Source of the DNA: Procambarus clarkii
Taxonomy: Eukaryota; Arthropoda; Malacostraca; Decapoda; Cambaridae
Reading direction: 5' to 3'
NCBI RefSeq assembly: GCF_040958095.1
Contig: NC_091195.1
Span: 21,360,614 to 21,424,613, forward strand
Length of the DNA stretch: 64,000 nt
Shown here: positions 45,905 to 57,244 of the stretch, piece by piece
How the letters are laid out: the number at the start of each line of letters is the position of its first letter
Numbering within the stretch: position 1 is the first letter of the stretch
Translations under genes and position numbers: made by a program
Notes under the pieces: generated by a model
What the model was told of the DNA's origin: nothing
The model's database searches: none
Seen by the model: only the letters and a program-made list of their open reading frames with translations

Positions 45905-46867
45905 TTACTAACATATAATTTTAGGTTTATTTGATACAAGCATCAACACATGCACATCAATATCATTTACAAACTTAAAAAATAGACACCACTTACTATG
46001 CAAGAAGTCTAAGTCAAGACTTCCAAGAAATTATCATTTTTTCTTTTTACACCTGATATTTGTACAATATATCAACAATTGTAAACGTTTCTCAATGATG
46101 GAGGTTAAGTACAATGAGTATGAACTCGATATGAAATCTAATATCAAGTCTAGGTATCAACTATGAAGTTAAAAGTTAATGAATGAATTCATGAATTTCC
46201 TCACAATAAAACGTTATTAGGTAGGCAGGTCTGCTTCCAGGGCTCTACCCTGTATGAACTTGATCAGTTAGAAAATAATCAAGAATGGAATAAAGTCTTG
46301 CTGCCACAGATGGCAATTCACTTAACTGGAGAAAAAATATAGTAGAGTATGTCTCTCTAATTAGAGCAATAATACACGTACAACAGGAAGTCTGGTCTAG
46401 CCAATGGCAACTGTTGCTTGCTTTGAGTAAGTGTTGCATTCGTTGTCACCCTCCACGTGTCCAATATTTTCACCGCACGCCTGCCACAGTGCCGAGGCAA
46501 AACCCCCCCCTCTCTCGGGATGGCTATCCTGCTAGGCATTAACACTCCACTTTAAATAAGTTTCTTATAAAGTATCACACACACTATACAGTTGTAATGA
46601 TGCAGCCATAATTTTAACCAACTATAGTTCTGCCCTTGTCATACCTCAGAGATATGACCTACTGTAGTTAAACTTGTAATGTTCTCTTCCTTTGGTCTCA
46701 AGATCAAATAAATTATATAAAGTGCGAGAATTATTGAAAGGCATCAAAAGTGATAGAAATGTAGGTGAATACACAATGGTTTAAAACAATAGAAGAAGCA
46801 AGACGTGTTGTAACAAAATGTTAATTTTAAAATGACACGCAGCTTGCGAGAAGATATATAGTCGGAC
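45905..46867 (-). other. ATF7IP: Probable 3' untranslated region of ATF7IP
   Basis: About 960 AT-rich bases after the stop with no coding pattern. A minus-strand AATAAA lies at 45931-45926 and is the first canonical poly(A) signal I see after the stop, placing the end near 45905. Confidence 0.5.
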
Positions 46868-46972
46868 TTATTTCTTGTCCAGTCTGATGCTTCGAGGTTC
46901 GGAAAATGGTCCTAGGCGACTTTTGATGTCTACTGCTCTTACTGCAAAGTGATACACATGGCCAGGCATAAA
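46868..46972 (-). CDS. ATF7IP: ATF7IP terminal exon
   Basis: 34 codons plus TAA: FMPGHVYHFAVRAVDIKSRL then GPFSEPRSIRLDKK. It completes the last two strands of the type III domain (Y-x-F-A-V-R-A-x-D, then G-P-F-S-E-P). The acceptor is tttcatttcag on the minus strand. Confidence 0.92.
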   Translation of the reverse strand, partial: FMPGHVYHFAVRAVDIKSRLGPFSEPRSIRLDKK

Positions 46973-49900
46973 CTGAAATGAAAAATGAGAATACAAATAC
47001 AAATACAATACAGTCTAAATATAATAAAAACTTTAATTACAAATTTTACTTACAAAAAACTAATAAATCTGAAGCATGTATTTACATGTATAATGTATAA
47101 TTTAAGGAGTTTATAGAATACAACACTACTACCAATAATGCAACCACTTTAGTTTCAGTCACAGCAACATCATTAAACCCCAACGTATAACCCTCACCTG
47201 TGTCAGAGTACAAGCCATAGGGAGTTCCAAGGCTTTTACACTGCCCACTTTTTTCCATAAGTTTGGGCTGGGGGCCGCGGCACCTTCCTGATAAGCGTAC
47301 AGCTGGTAACTTGCAATGGTCTCATGGTCTTCTGTCTTGGACATGGTCCATGAAAGAACAATACCTGAAAACATATAATGTTATTTAATGGAAGACAATA
47401 TCATTATTTTGTTTGACAAGTACAGTAGAATACTACAAATATTTAATCAAACTTCATCTTGGATTACACTTGCGTAATTTTTGTACAAGGTAGACTGCTT
47501 TATTTTACGCCGTGGTAAATGCCGTCGTCCTATCACAAAATACATGCAACGTGCTCCCTGAACACATTATTCCAGTTCGAAGTGTAGCAAATATTGACTC
47601 AAGTTTGGAAAGGTTTTCCACTTTCAAAATGTCTTGATGCACGTGCAAGGTCAAAAAGATATGAACCAGGTCTGCTCTAGAAATTCATTTAAAGCAAATT
47701 GCAGGAAAAGGATAAAAATTAAGAGGATGAAAATGGGAATTAGATTTATAGAAAATGAAAAGGAAATGTGTGAAACACTAAATGAACAGTTCCAAAGTGT
47801 GTTTGTGCAAAACAAAATTTTCAGAGAACCCAAACAATAAGAATGCCAGAGAACATAGAGGTGTCTAGAGACAAAATGGAAAAAATGCTCAAGGAGCCAA
47901 TTAGGAATAAAGCAGCGAGCCCAGATGGAGTTTCCCCATGGGTTCTGAGAGAATGTGCACCCAAGCTCAGCATTCCACTTCAATTAATTTTTCAGTCTTG
48001 GCAGTTTTCAGTCTTTCTGTGTATAAGTCTTGGCAGATATTTAGAAAAGGCTAATATATTACCAATGTACAAAATTGGCAGTAAGGAAAACCCTCTTAAT
48101 AATAGACCTATATTGCTGACAAGTGTAGTAGTTAAAATATTGGACAAATAATTCAAACCAAATGGGTAGAATACCTAGAGAGAAATGATATAACAACAGA
48201 CACACCAGGGAGCCGGTCGGCCGAGTGGACAGCACACTGGACTTGTGATCCTGTGGTCCTGGGTTCGATCCCAGGCGCCGGCGAGAAACAATGGGCAGAG
48301 TTTCTTTCACCCTATGCCCCTGTTACCTAGCAGTAAAATAGGTACCTGGGTGATAGTCAGCTGTCACAGGCTGCTTCCTGGGGGTGGAGGCCTGGTCGAG
48401 GACCGGGCCGCGGGGACACTAAAGCCCCGAAATCATCTCAAGATAACCTCAAGATAACACAGTATGGTTTTAAAGAACACTGAGAACATAAAGAACATTG
48501 TGCGAGAAGCCTATGCTATGCTTCCCAATTTCAGAATTGCTTTTCAATACACAGATTGTGAAATACTAAAGAAATTGTTCACAACCTTTGTGAGACCAAA
48601 GTTGGAATATGCAGCAGTTGTGTGGTGCCCATATCTTGAGAAGCACATCAACAAACTAGAAAAGGTGCAAAGACATGCAACTAAATGGCTTCTGGAACTG
48701 AAAGACAATAGCTATAAGGAGAGGTTAGAGGCATTATGCCAAAGCCCAAAAATATAAGAGGCGATATGATCACTTTATACAAAATAGTAACGGGAGTCAA
48801 TAAATTTGATAAAAGAAAGATTCTTGAGGCCTGGAACTTCAAGAACAAGATGTCATAGATTTAAGCTAATTAAACAAAGCTATCGAATAAATATCAGAAA
48901 ATTCACTTTTGTTAACAGAGTGGTAGACTGTTGGAATTAATGAGGAGTTGGTGTAGACCAAAACCAACAGTAGTTTCAAAGCATCTCATGACCAGAGTGC
49001 AAGGAAGACGGGACACTGCAAGTGTAGTCACAGGACGAGAGCTACACTCGCGGTGTCCCGTGATCATTTTCGTAATTACCTATTTCCACCAGGTGGGTGG
49101 GAGGCATCAACTCAGATATTTACAACATAGACCAATGCAGTGATAGGTTATTTGCATTAATATATACCTGGGCTATAAGAACACTTGTCTGTTGCTAACA
49201 TTCACACTACATCAGTGACACGCACCACCATACTCCCCACAAAGGCACCTACATTGTTTTGTTTACTATAATACATATTTGTTAACTCCATTTTATTTAA
49301 AACTTCTTCCAGACTAAATTAATTAATTAATTAATTAGTCTACACGCACGTGTGCCCACCAGTCCTCACGCTCATCTGCCCACCAGTCCTCACACTAGTC
49401 TGCCCACCAGTCCTCACACTAGTCTGCCCACCAGTCCTCACACTAGTCTGCCCACCAGTCCTCACACTAGTCTGCCCACCAGTCCTCACACTAGTCTGCC
49501 CACCAGTCCTCACACTAGTCTGCCCACCAGTCCTCACACTAGTCTGCCCACCAGTCCTCACACTAGTCTGCCCACCAGTCCTCACACTAGTCTGCCCACC
49601 AGTCCTCACACTAGTCTGCCCACCAGTCCTCACACTAGTCTGCCCACCAGTCCTCACACTAGTCTGCCCACCAGTCCACACACACTAGTCTGCCCACCAG
49701 TCCACACACACTAGTCTGTCCACCAGTCCACACACACTAGTCTGTCCACCAGTCCACACACACTAGTCTGTCCACCAGTCCACACACACTAGTCTGTCCA
49801 CCAGTCCACACACACTAGTCTGTCCACCAGTCCACACACACTAGTCTGTCCACCAGTCCACACACTAGTCTGCCCACCAGTCCACACACACACTAGTCTG

Positions 49901-52900
49901 TCCACCAGTCCTCACACACTAGTCTGTCCACCAGTCCTCACACACTAGTCTGTCCACCAGTCCACACACACTAGTCTGTCCACCAGTCCACACACACACT
50001 AGTCTGCCCACCAGTCCACACACACTAGTCTGTCCACCAGTCCACACACTAGTCTGCCCACCAGTCCACACACACTAGTCTGTCCACCAGTCCACACACA
50101 CTAGTCTGTCCACCAGTCCACACACACTAGTCTGTCCACCAGTCCACACACACTAGTCTGTCCACCAGTCCACACACACTAGTCTGTCCACCAGTCCTCA
50201 CACACTAGTCTGCCCACCAGTCCACACACACTAGTCTGCCCACCAGTCCACACACACTAGTCTGTCCACCAGTCCACACGCTCCTCTGTCCACCAGTCCA
50301 CACGCTCCTCTGCCCACACCTTAATCTACTCATCTGCCCACACCTTAATCTACTCATCTACCCACACTTCTACTTACTGCTGTCCTTGTGGGAAAGTTTC
50401 AAGGTTGGCTGAGGAGGCAGCTTTTTAGACAAGCCACCCACTTGCTGGAATGGTGTTTTCGGCAACTGAGCCGGATGTCTCATCTACGGGAGGGAAAAGT
50501 ACACTAATAACCAAGACTAAATATACAGACATTATCAGCACACACACAAAAACAGTAGGGCGGATAATTAAAATGAAACGGTGAAAACTAGGATACAGTA
50601 TTACATTAGGATAAATTATTTTATTAGACCTCATAATGATCATTTTATATTAGCCATTGTCTATAATACTTCGTTTAATGACCACATCATTCTCTACAAT
50701 GTAATCTTCATTACTTACTAATACGTTACTACATATATATATTCACATTCTTCTAGCAGTTGCACCGTTTGAGAATGGCAAAACTTACTATATAATTCAA
50801 GAGTAGAACTTACCTGATTAGCTTGGGGTAGAGTAGAGGTGGTGGTTCTGTGTGTAGTGTTTACAACGGACCCCATAACACGCGAGTTAGTTGTATGACT
50901 TCCAAGTGAACCAATGCGGGCCTGAGCTACCGTCGGGCTTGTCATACTGTCCAGCGTCGTCATTCCAGTTGACTAAAATAAATGGCCATTTATTAATATT
51001 TATATTTTGTGGAGGGAAGCATAAGCAATCAAGAAACCAAACATGATGCTCCAATGTCAACAACAGTATCATTATGAACACAAATCCACAAGAGCCGTGA
51101 CGAGGGTTTGAACCTACATCCGGGATGATCCCAGACGCGCCTTAAGTCGACTGTGCCACGACCCTCGTGGATTTGTTCATTTGACGTATCACGCCATTGT
51201 GATTTGTGTGTGTATTATCAACAGTGTTTTATGTTAGATTACTTCATCTTGGTGAATGTTGTACTGATACGTGAGGGATGTGAGCAACTTACCACCTGAC
51301 TGACAATAAGAGCGGTCGTAGGCTGACCGCCGGACATTTGAGGCAGCAGTACGACCTGCCCAACGCCACCCGCCTGCTGAAAACAATCAAACCTCTTTAG
51401 TCAAGTTTTCAAGTTGTCATGATGCCACACTCGCTAAATTACACAAAAATTAAACTTATAGCTAAAGATGGAGATTGATTGGAATCCAACATTGAGTCAA
51501 AGTTTTGTTGTACTCCCATTGTTTCAGTACATTACAACACTACTGTAATTGTGACATGCCACAGACATGTAGCAACATCCTACAGCCCTTCATGTGTCAT
51601 GAATACACAGGCTCTTCATGTGTCTGAACACACAGGCTCTTCATGTGTCTGAACACACAGACCCTTCATGTGTCATGAACACACAGGCTCTTCATGTGTC
51701 TGAACACACAGACCCTTCATGTGTCATGAACACACAGGCCCTTCATGTGTCATGAACACACAGGCTCTTCATGTGCTATGAACACACAGGCCCTTCATGT
51801 GTCTGAACACACAGGCCCTTCATGTGTCATGAACACACAGGCCCTTCCTGTGTCATGAACACACAGGCCCTTCCTGTGTCATGAACACACAGACCCTTCC
51901 TGTGTCATGAACACACAGACCCTTCATGTGTCATGAACACACAGGCTCTTCATGTGTCATCAATACACAGGCCCTTCCTGTGTCATGAACACACAGGCCC
52001 TTCATGTGTCATGAACACACAGACCCTTCCTGTGTCATGAACACACAGGCCCTTCATGTGTCATGAACACACAGACCCTTCATGTGTCATGAACACACAG
52101 GCCCGTCATGTGTCATGAACACACAGGCCCTTCATGTGTCATGAACACACAGACCCTTCCTGTGTCATGAACACACAGGCCCTTCATGTGTCATGAACAC
52201 ACAGACCCTTCAAAGACTCAAGATGTCCAAAATACATTACGGAACATTGAATTCAAGTGGTTTTACTGTACAAAATTCCCTAAAGCCATCATCGGTATTT
52301 TCCTTTAGATAAAAATCTGTCGTGAGGCAAAATTGTTCAAGATAATGAAATGTTTAAACTATGCCCATAATGGCACCGAATGACTTTATGATGCATTCAC
52401 AAATTATAGTGAAATCCAAATATTATATTCCATTGAGTATAACTGCATTTAATTTAAAAATACAAACAGGTAAAGTAAATAAGTATTCAGTACTGTGCAG
52501 TACTTCTCAACTGGCCTGTTGAGAGGTGCGGCCTCGGTTGGCAACACTGTTTCGCTACAATGAAACAATGTATACAATGTCACAACAAATCAAGTGACGT
52601 ATCAATACAATGTGTTACACAATTATACCATGACATTTATGACATGGTTATCATAATTACCAACAATGTCAAATTTAATCTCTGCAATTCTTGTCTTCGT
52701 GAAAATTACCTCGTGTAGTTCCATAAAACTGTCGAGAATAACAACTTAACTGGCATTGATGCCAATTTTATTATCCTGCGGCTTTGCAAACAAGTTAATA
52801 ATCATCACTTTTGTTTGCGAAAGTCATTCAAATACATTTGAATTTATTTCTGAGAAAAGATCAAAACTTTTTGAGATATCAATTGTTGATTTAAACTTTA

Positions 52901-55291
52901 ACGATAAATCATAACTTGAACTTGCCTGTAAAGGAAGAAGCTGGGCAGTGCCTGATGTTGGCACCTTGACAAGAGTGCCAGGCTTAGGAACCATAGCGGT
53001 GGGTCTTTTGGTGCCTGCAAAAGTAAACAAGACATGTTTAGTGTCTCAAGATAACCTCAAGATTTGAGAAAGATGGAATTCACAGGTGTTCAAGGAGGAG
53101 CCATTTTACTCCATTACCTGTAAACGAAAATACGTTCACAGACTTGTGTCGTAAACCCCGCCATCAGAACGGCGACTCGGCATCTTATGACTAGTGTACC
53201 AACTCTATGTAAATCACAGTAAATTGATTACATACTGCACCTAATATAAAAATCCATTAAATACTATACTGTATACTGTAATCTATATTATCGTATTTAT
53301 TACTCATTGTAAGTAATACTGTGATGGAGGTCCACATATGTCCTCAGCACCCAGGACTACAAGAAAGAAAAATTAAAAGAGAAGGTAAAGAAACAAAGAT
53401 TACCGAGTGGAAAAAGATTGAATGGAAATAAGAGGTTACAGGGACAGCTGTTGGTGCAGGAGCGGGTGTCGCCGGTGTTAAAGTCATCAATGCTGGGGCA
53501 GCATGCACTGCATCAATGTTCCTGATGCAGTGCTTGTTGCCCCAGGACTGACCACTTCAACATTGGTGACACCTGCTCCCACACTATCCACCATCCCTGT
53601 AGGGTGAGAAGCACACAAACGTGCCTTCCACACCACCCATCAGTTCTCACTCTTGATAGTAGGTTTCCCTAACATAAGAGACCTACTATCAATGTTCCAT
53701 CTGACATGCTTGCAGATACGTATATACTGCCTGTGCCCACTGGCAGTACCACCAACGTTCTTGCTGTAGCTGCAACCCTCGCTCCACGGCCTCGGGGAAA
53801 CCACTCCTGCTCTACCTACAGAACCTAAACCTTGACCAGGCACCACACTGGATATGGAAGACTTGTCTGAATCGTCGGATGAGGATGTCTCGGTGGGAAG
53901 AACATCCCCTCCACCCCACCGACAAAATACCTACAGCCCTGAGGACTTCCTACTCTATGCCTCTCCTGCACACTTGAATGACAATACCATCATGAAAACA
54001 AGAAGCAACACAGAGAAGATATATAGAAATGAAGAACCATGCCTGAAGAAGACCCAAGAATGAAGAAGAAGCAGTGTACTGTAGCCAGGTGAGCAAGAAC
54101 CAAGCCCCAGTGTGATGTGTGTGGGATATCACCAACTCTCTACTCAGCCTTACTCTAACACAACCAAGTTCAAATCTAAGGTGGTTGGGCCACTGCTCTG
54201 TGCCTCCCCTTTCTGTCTCTTCACCAGTTCCTAGCTCAACATTTCTGCATCCTTGTCCCCCCATTCTGCCATCCCCTGCTTACCAATTCTATGGTCTTCG
54301 AAAGTTGAAAAAAAGACAAAAAGAATAAGAAAAACATGATAAAGAAATAGAAGAAACAAGTAAAGACTTTACAGCTAATCTGTACCCATTTCCATTACAC
54401 ATTTAAATATTTTATTTGGTATTCACTATTATTTTGTCTAACTCCTACACTTGGAGCTGTGAATGCTCATATTTGTCAGCACATGTCCTGTGCCAGATGA
54501 GTACAATGGGCTCACTATAGCCCGGGCTGCTTGCAACTTTTTGGTTCCTAGTAGCTGAAGCTAAAGCAATAACAACAACAACAGCTCATTTTGTTAATGT
54601 AGTGTCCTTGTGTATTACCATCTTAACCAGTCTATTAACTCTCTTCAAAAATATTTATTTACACTAGGGCACCAAAGTCCACTCCTTTAAAACGTAATTT
54701 TGTACTTTTTTGACATACTTCTTTGCAGCTATTCCCTTTTTTTATATTTTTTTAGTCACTCTTATCATCGAGAAAGGGATTTGAACTTATTAGCCGGTCG
54801 GCCGAGCGGACAGCGCGCTGGACTTGTGATCCTGTGGTCCTGGGTTCAATCCCGGGCGCCGGCGAGAAACAATGGGCAGAGTTTCTTTCACCCTATTCCC
54901 CTGTTACCTAGCAGTAAAATAGGTACCTGGGTGTTAGTCAGCTGTCACGGGCTGCTTCCTGGGGGTGGAGGCCTGGTCGAGGACCGGGCCGCAGGGACAC
55001 TAAAAAGCCCCAAAATCATCTCAAGATCACTTCAAGAGATTCACTGAAAACCTTTTTCTTTACCTTCATCCTCATCAGTGAGGTCAATGACGCCACTGCC
55101 TCTGCTGCTCAATGGTGTTTGAAGTGCTGCTGTGGTGCCCGTCACCGCTTTGTCACTCTGCACCAACATTGGTCTCTGACCATTTAATAGTGTTCCTGTA
55201 GCTGAAACTACCGACGTCAGTCCACCCAAAGGTGCTCGCACGACCCTTCCTTGAGCAACGGGAAGAACTGCTGTTGCAGCATTCACCACAC
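46868..55291 (-). CDS. ATF7IP: Gene B: ATF7IP/windei homologue, C-terminal part (seven exons)
   Basis: Exons in coding order: 55291-55064, 53014-52926, 51376-51293, 50972-50814, 50483-50378, 47364-47198, 46972-46868 (stop TAA at 46870-46868). Phases agree at every junction and give about 310 residues. Diagnostic pieces are the SUMO-interacting motif GSGVIDLTDEDE, a Thr/Ser/Gln-rich linker, RHPAQLPKTP with LPPQPTLKLS, and a complete C-terminal fibronectin type III domain (IVLSWTMS, YQLYAYQE, WKKVGSVKALELPMACTLTQ, HFAVRAVDIKSRLGPFSEP). In animals ATF7IP (MCAF1; windei in flies) partners the H3K9 methyltransferase SETDB1 in the nucleus, and its type III domain contacts other silencing factors. 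The SETDB1-binding N-terminal region is not in the window. One intron has a GC donor. Introns are packed with minisatellites and retroelements. Confidence 0.9.
47198..47364 (-). CDS. ATF7IP: ATF7IP exon: main part of the fibronectin type III domain
   Basis: 167 bases: two bases then 55 codons. It reads IVLSWTMSKTEDHETIASYQ, LYAYQEGAAAPSPNLWKKVG, then SVKALELPMACTLTQ. The tryptophan in strand B, the YxLYAYxE strand and the PMACTLTQ segment are strongly conserved in ATF7IP. The acceptor is gttttcag and the donor GTGAGG. Confidence 0.92.
47640..49080 (+). mobile_element. LINE remnant in an ATF7IP intron
   Basis: Left part encodes ENEKEMCETLNEQFQSVFVQ and ASPDGVSPWVLRECAPKLSI (reverse transcriptase start). 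After the SINE, the right part encodes IAFQYTDCEILKKLFTTFVR then PKLEYAAVVWCPYLEKHINK. The catalytic middle is deleted. Antisense to the gene. Confidence 0.82.
48210..48458 (+). mobile_element. tRNA-derived SINE, family 1
   Basis: Head gagccggtcggccgagtgga with box B gggttcgatcccagg and possible TGT anticodon, then the full body and tail with aagataacctcaagataac. Inserted in the LINE remnant. Confidence 0.92.
49350..50300. repeat. ATF7IP: 24/26-bp minisatellite in an ATF7IP intron
   Basis: The left third is a uniform 24-base unit (ctagtctgcccaccagtcct plus caca). The rest is a 26-base unit with tctgtccaccagtccacaca. About 38 copies in total. The array ends about 75 bases before the donor side of the exon at 50378. 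Confidence 0.96.
50378..50483 (-). CDS. ATF7IP: ATF7IP exon leading into the type III domain
   Basis: 35 codons plus one base: RHPAQLPKTPFQQVGGLSKK then LPPQPTLKLSHKDS. The R-H-P-A-x-L-P motif and the L-P-x-x-P-x-L-K-L block just before the fibronectin domain are hallmarks of ATF7IP proteins. The acceptor is cccgtag and the donor GTAAGT. The final A joins GT of the next exon to make Ser. Confidence 0.87.
50814..50972 (-). CDS. ATF7IP: ATF7IP linker exon
   Basis: A 53-codon phase 0 exon from tattttag to GTAAGT. It starts STGMTTLDSMTSPTVAQARI and ends TSTLPQANQ. The composition is Ser/Thr-rich, without a named domain, as in this region of family members. Confidence 0.8.
51072..51182 (-). repeat. 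tRNA-like element with inverted ends
   Basis: Minus strand: aatccacgagggtcgtggca then a box B-like ggttcaaaccctcgtc. The outer ends are inverted copies (acaaatccacaagagccgtg and cacgaccctcgtggatttgt). Probably a short SINE or tRNA pseudogene in an ATF7IP intron. Confidence 0.65.
51293..51376 (-). CDS. ATF7IP: ATF7IP exon with tandem CAGCAG acceptor
   Basis: A 28-codon phase 0 exon, QAGGVGQVVLLPQMSGGQPT then TALIVSQV, donor GTAAGT. The acceptor is a CAGCAG tandem, so the first glutamine may be included or skipped. The segment is part of the low-complexity linker between the SUMO-interacting motif and the type III domain. Confidence 0.8.
51593..52212. repeat. ATF7IP: 26-bp minisatellite in an ATF7IP intron
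   Basis: About 24 copies of cacaggcccttcatgtgtca with tgaaca, alternating ggccc/gaccc/ggctc and catgtg/cctgtg. Some units lack two bases (gtgtctgaac). Confidence 0.95.
52926..53014 (-). CDS. ATF7IP: ATF7IP exon, followed by a GC donor
   Basis: An exon of 89 bases: two bases then 29 codons, TKRPTAMVPKPGTLVKVPTS then GTAQLLPLQ. The acceptor is acttttgcag. The downstream donor on the minus strand reads CAG then GCAAGT, a GC-AG intron. No GT nearby keeps the frame with the next exon, while the GC site does. Confidence 0.8.
53459..53579. repeat. Long imperfect hairpin
   Basis: Arms 53459-53515 and 53523-53579, about three-quarters complementary. The inner 11 bases pair perfectly (gcactgcatca / tgatgcagtgc) around a 7-base loop. 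A second inverted pair (53653-53666 with 53679-53692) follows. Sits in an ATF7IP intron. Could be an inverted duplication or a precursor-like hairpin; no evidence of expression. Confidence 0.6.
53693..54790. other. ATF7IP intron, unassigned
   Basis: Contains a 69-codon frame (53854, MEDLSESSDEDVSVG) with no splice context matching the gene and no homology I recognise. Possibly a decayed transposon. Confidence 0.4.
54792..55035 (+). mobile_element. tRNA-derived SINE, family 1, next to an ATF7IP exon
   Basis: Full head (agccggtcggccgagcggac) and body, tail tcatctcaagatcacttcaa. Antisense to the gene; its end is about 29 bases from the exon at 55064. Confidence 0.92.
55064..55291 (-). CDS. ATF7IP: ATF7IP exon with SUMO-interacting motif
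   Basis: Acceptor cttccacag (minus strand) at the 55292 side, donor GTAAAG at the 55063 side. It starts with two bases completing a codon, then 75 codons, and leaves one base. The translation runs VVNAATAVLPVAQGRVVRAP to GSGVIDLTDEDE. The V-I-D-L-T-D-E core flanked by acidic residues is the SUMO-interacting motif found in ATF7IP. A SINE ends about 29 bases from the donor. Confidence 0.88.
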
Positions 55292-55564
55292 CTGTGGAAG
55301 TGAAATGGCAAATCTTGAGCAGAGATATGGTACTGTATTTAATTGCAATACTATAACACACACTTTCACACTGACAACTTTCATAAAATTAAATATTTTG
55401 AGATTTGGCTATAGAGAAATGGTCATGCCAGCTTATGCACAAAAAAAAAATTTAAAATGCAACAAATCAGTTTTTGTTATAGAAATATTAACTTGTTTGC
55501 AGAATGAAAGAAAAACATGAAAATAAGTGAATATTTATCGTGTGACTGGGTGGCGGCACTCTGC

Positions 55565-55655
55565 AAGGCTGCGTCTGACACTTGTCAATGCCTGTAAACT
55601 TGACACTTGTCAACGCCTGTAAACTTGACACTTGTCAACGCCTGTAAACTTGACA
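55565..55655. repeat. 25-bp tandem repeat
   Basis: About three copies of cttgacacttgtcaacgcct followed by gtaaa. Confidence 0.85.
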
Positions 55656-56279
55656 CACTTGTATCCACTGCCTCACGTTCTTTGTGTTCATATATTGTTA
55701 TACTGTACTCATAACATTTCTTTTGTTATACAGTACTAGTAATATTCCCCTTTCATATTATTAATTACTATAATTTATATCCCCATATAATTCACATTTC
55801 ATACAATTTAAATTCTAAAGTGTATAACAAAAAATGAAACAGATTAACCATAAAACCTAACCTCTCTTAGGCCCAAATAGACAATCCTAGGCTTAACACA
55901 TGCAGTCTGGGGTCTATTTTAAGGGATATATGTACTATACTAGGCCTAGGAAAAGTTATGTTTGGTTTTGCCTCTTTCTTCACCCTTCTACAAAATGAAT
56001 AGTACAAAGCATGAACTTCTTTCAACAGTCCATATTTTGTAGTACCATTTATAGTAGCTTTAGGTATTATCATTAGTGGGGAAGCCCTAATAACTTCATG
56101 GAGCCACCAGGGCGCTCCAGAGCAACCCGTTCTCGCACTTTCTTACAGTCAATATTGACTTATTAAATACGCGCATATGTGACATACTAAACATACTAGT
56201 TTACCTTGAAAAAATTCATAGAAAACACCGACCTTACCTAACCTTCTTAGTATGTTAAGATAAGCATCTTATTGCTTCG

Positions 56280-56336
56280 TAATTACAATTATTACTTAAC
56301 CTATACCTATAATAAGTTAAGTAATAATTGTAATTA
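56280..56336. repeat. Perfect 21-bp inverted repeat
   Basis: Left arm taattacaattattacttaa plus c, right arm its exact complement, 15-base spacer. AT-rich; may be a cruciform-forming relic. Confidence 0.85.
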
Positions 56337-56404
56337 TTACAATTCGCTCGACAGGTCGACGTGGTCGTGTTTACTCTACAACAATGAAATTAAACAGTGT
56401 TAAT

Positions 56405-56645
56405 ACAGCATCTCTGTGGGTAAGGTGCGTGTCCTCAACTCGCCATCGAGGGACCCCCGAGTTCAATTCCTAGGCACGACAGAAACAGTTGGGCATGTTT
56501 CTTACCACCCAGTGCCTCTGTTCACCCAGCAATAAATAAGTACCCGGGACTTGGGCAACTGTTGTGGCCTGCATCCTGGAGATGGTCAGTAACTAGCCTA
56601 AGGAAGACACCGAGCAGCCTAAATACAGGCTGCTTGTCCTCGACA
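56405..56645 (+). mobile_element. tRNA-derived SINE, family 3
   Basis: A tRNA-like head (gtgggtaaggtgcgtgtcct, box B gagttcaattcctagg), then a body with cagcaataaataagtacccg, ending in tgcttgtcctcgacaac. A different head from families 1 and 2, but the body resembles family 1 in layout. Confidence 0.75.
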
Positions 56646-57244
56646 ACAGGAATAATATTAACCTAGGATTCATGTCTCCAAACATTCAAGGGAGGTAAGC
56701 CATTCCTCCCAAGGCTATAGGACTTGGATGGAATACGAAGATAAGGATTTGGGGAAGGATGAAGGGAAGGAACTGTGCCCAACCACTGGGATGTTCAAGA
56801 GCATCTATGGCCATTCTCTAGTACGTATAGTGCCCAAATTTGAAATGCACAATCTAAATGGGACCTAATAAGGGCAAGATATAAAGTTGAAGAATAACAA
56901 TAGATTTTTATTGCTATAGCTCGGGGTGAATCCCAGAAAATCTATTTACTTTATTATGACCATATTATTACATTTATTTCTTGGCTCGAAGATGTTTACT
57001 AATTATGACTCATTGACCTCTTTCACATTCGGATTTGTTAATTTCAATAATGTTAAGCCAATATCTGACTTATGTTAAGCCATTTTCTAGGCCAACACTC
57101 CCTATATTTGTTAAATTTAAAACACATAACCTGATCATTCCTCTATATTAAAAGTCCAACTTGTCCTGTAGTGATTTTGAGGTCTCGTCTAAATTGATTT
57201 CCTCTTTATTTTAGTGTCTTCGGAGTATGTGGTAATGTTGGTGC

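Noticed and set aside
48210-48285. Functional tRNA gene
   Set aside because: The tRNA-like head has mismatched stems and is joined to a SINE body present in several copies.
49340-49714. Frames of 110-120 codons (PPVLTLVC, GGQTSVRT)
   Set aside because: Artefacts of the 24-bp minisatellite in an ATF7IP intron.
53854-54063. Small gene MEDLSESSDEDVSVG
   Set aside because: Short, intronic to ATF7IP on the other strand, no homologue recognised and no splice support.
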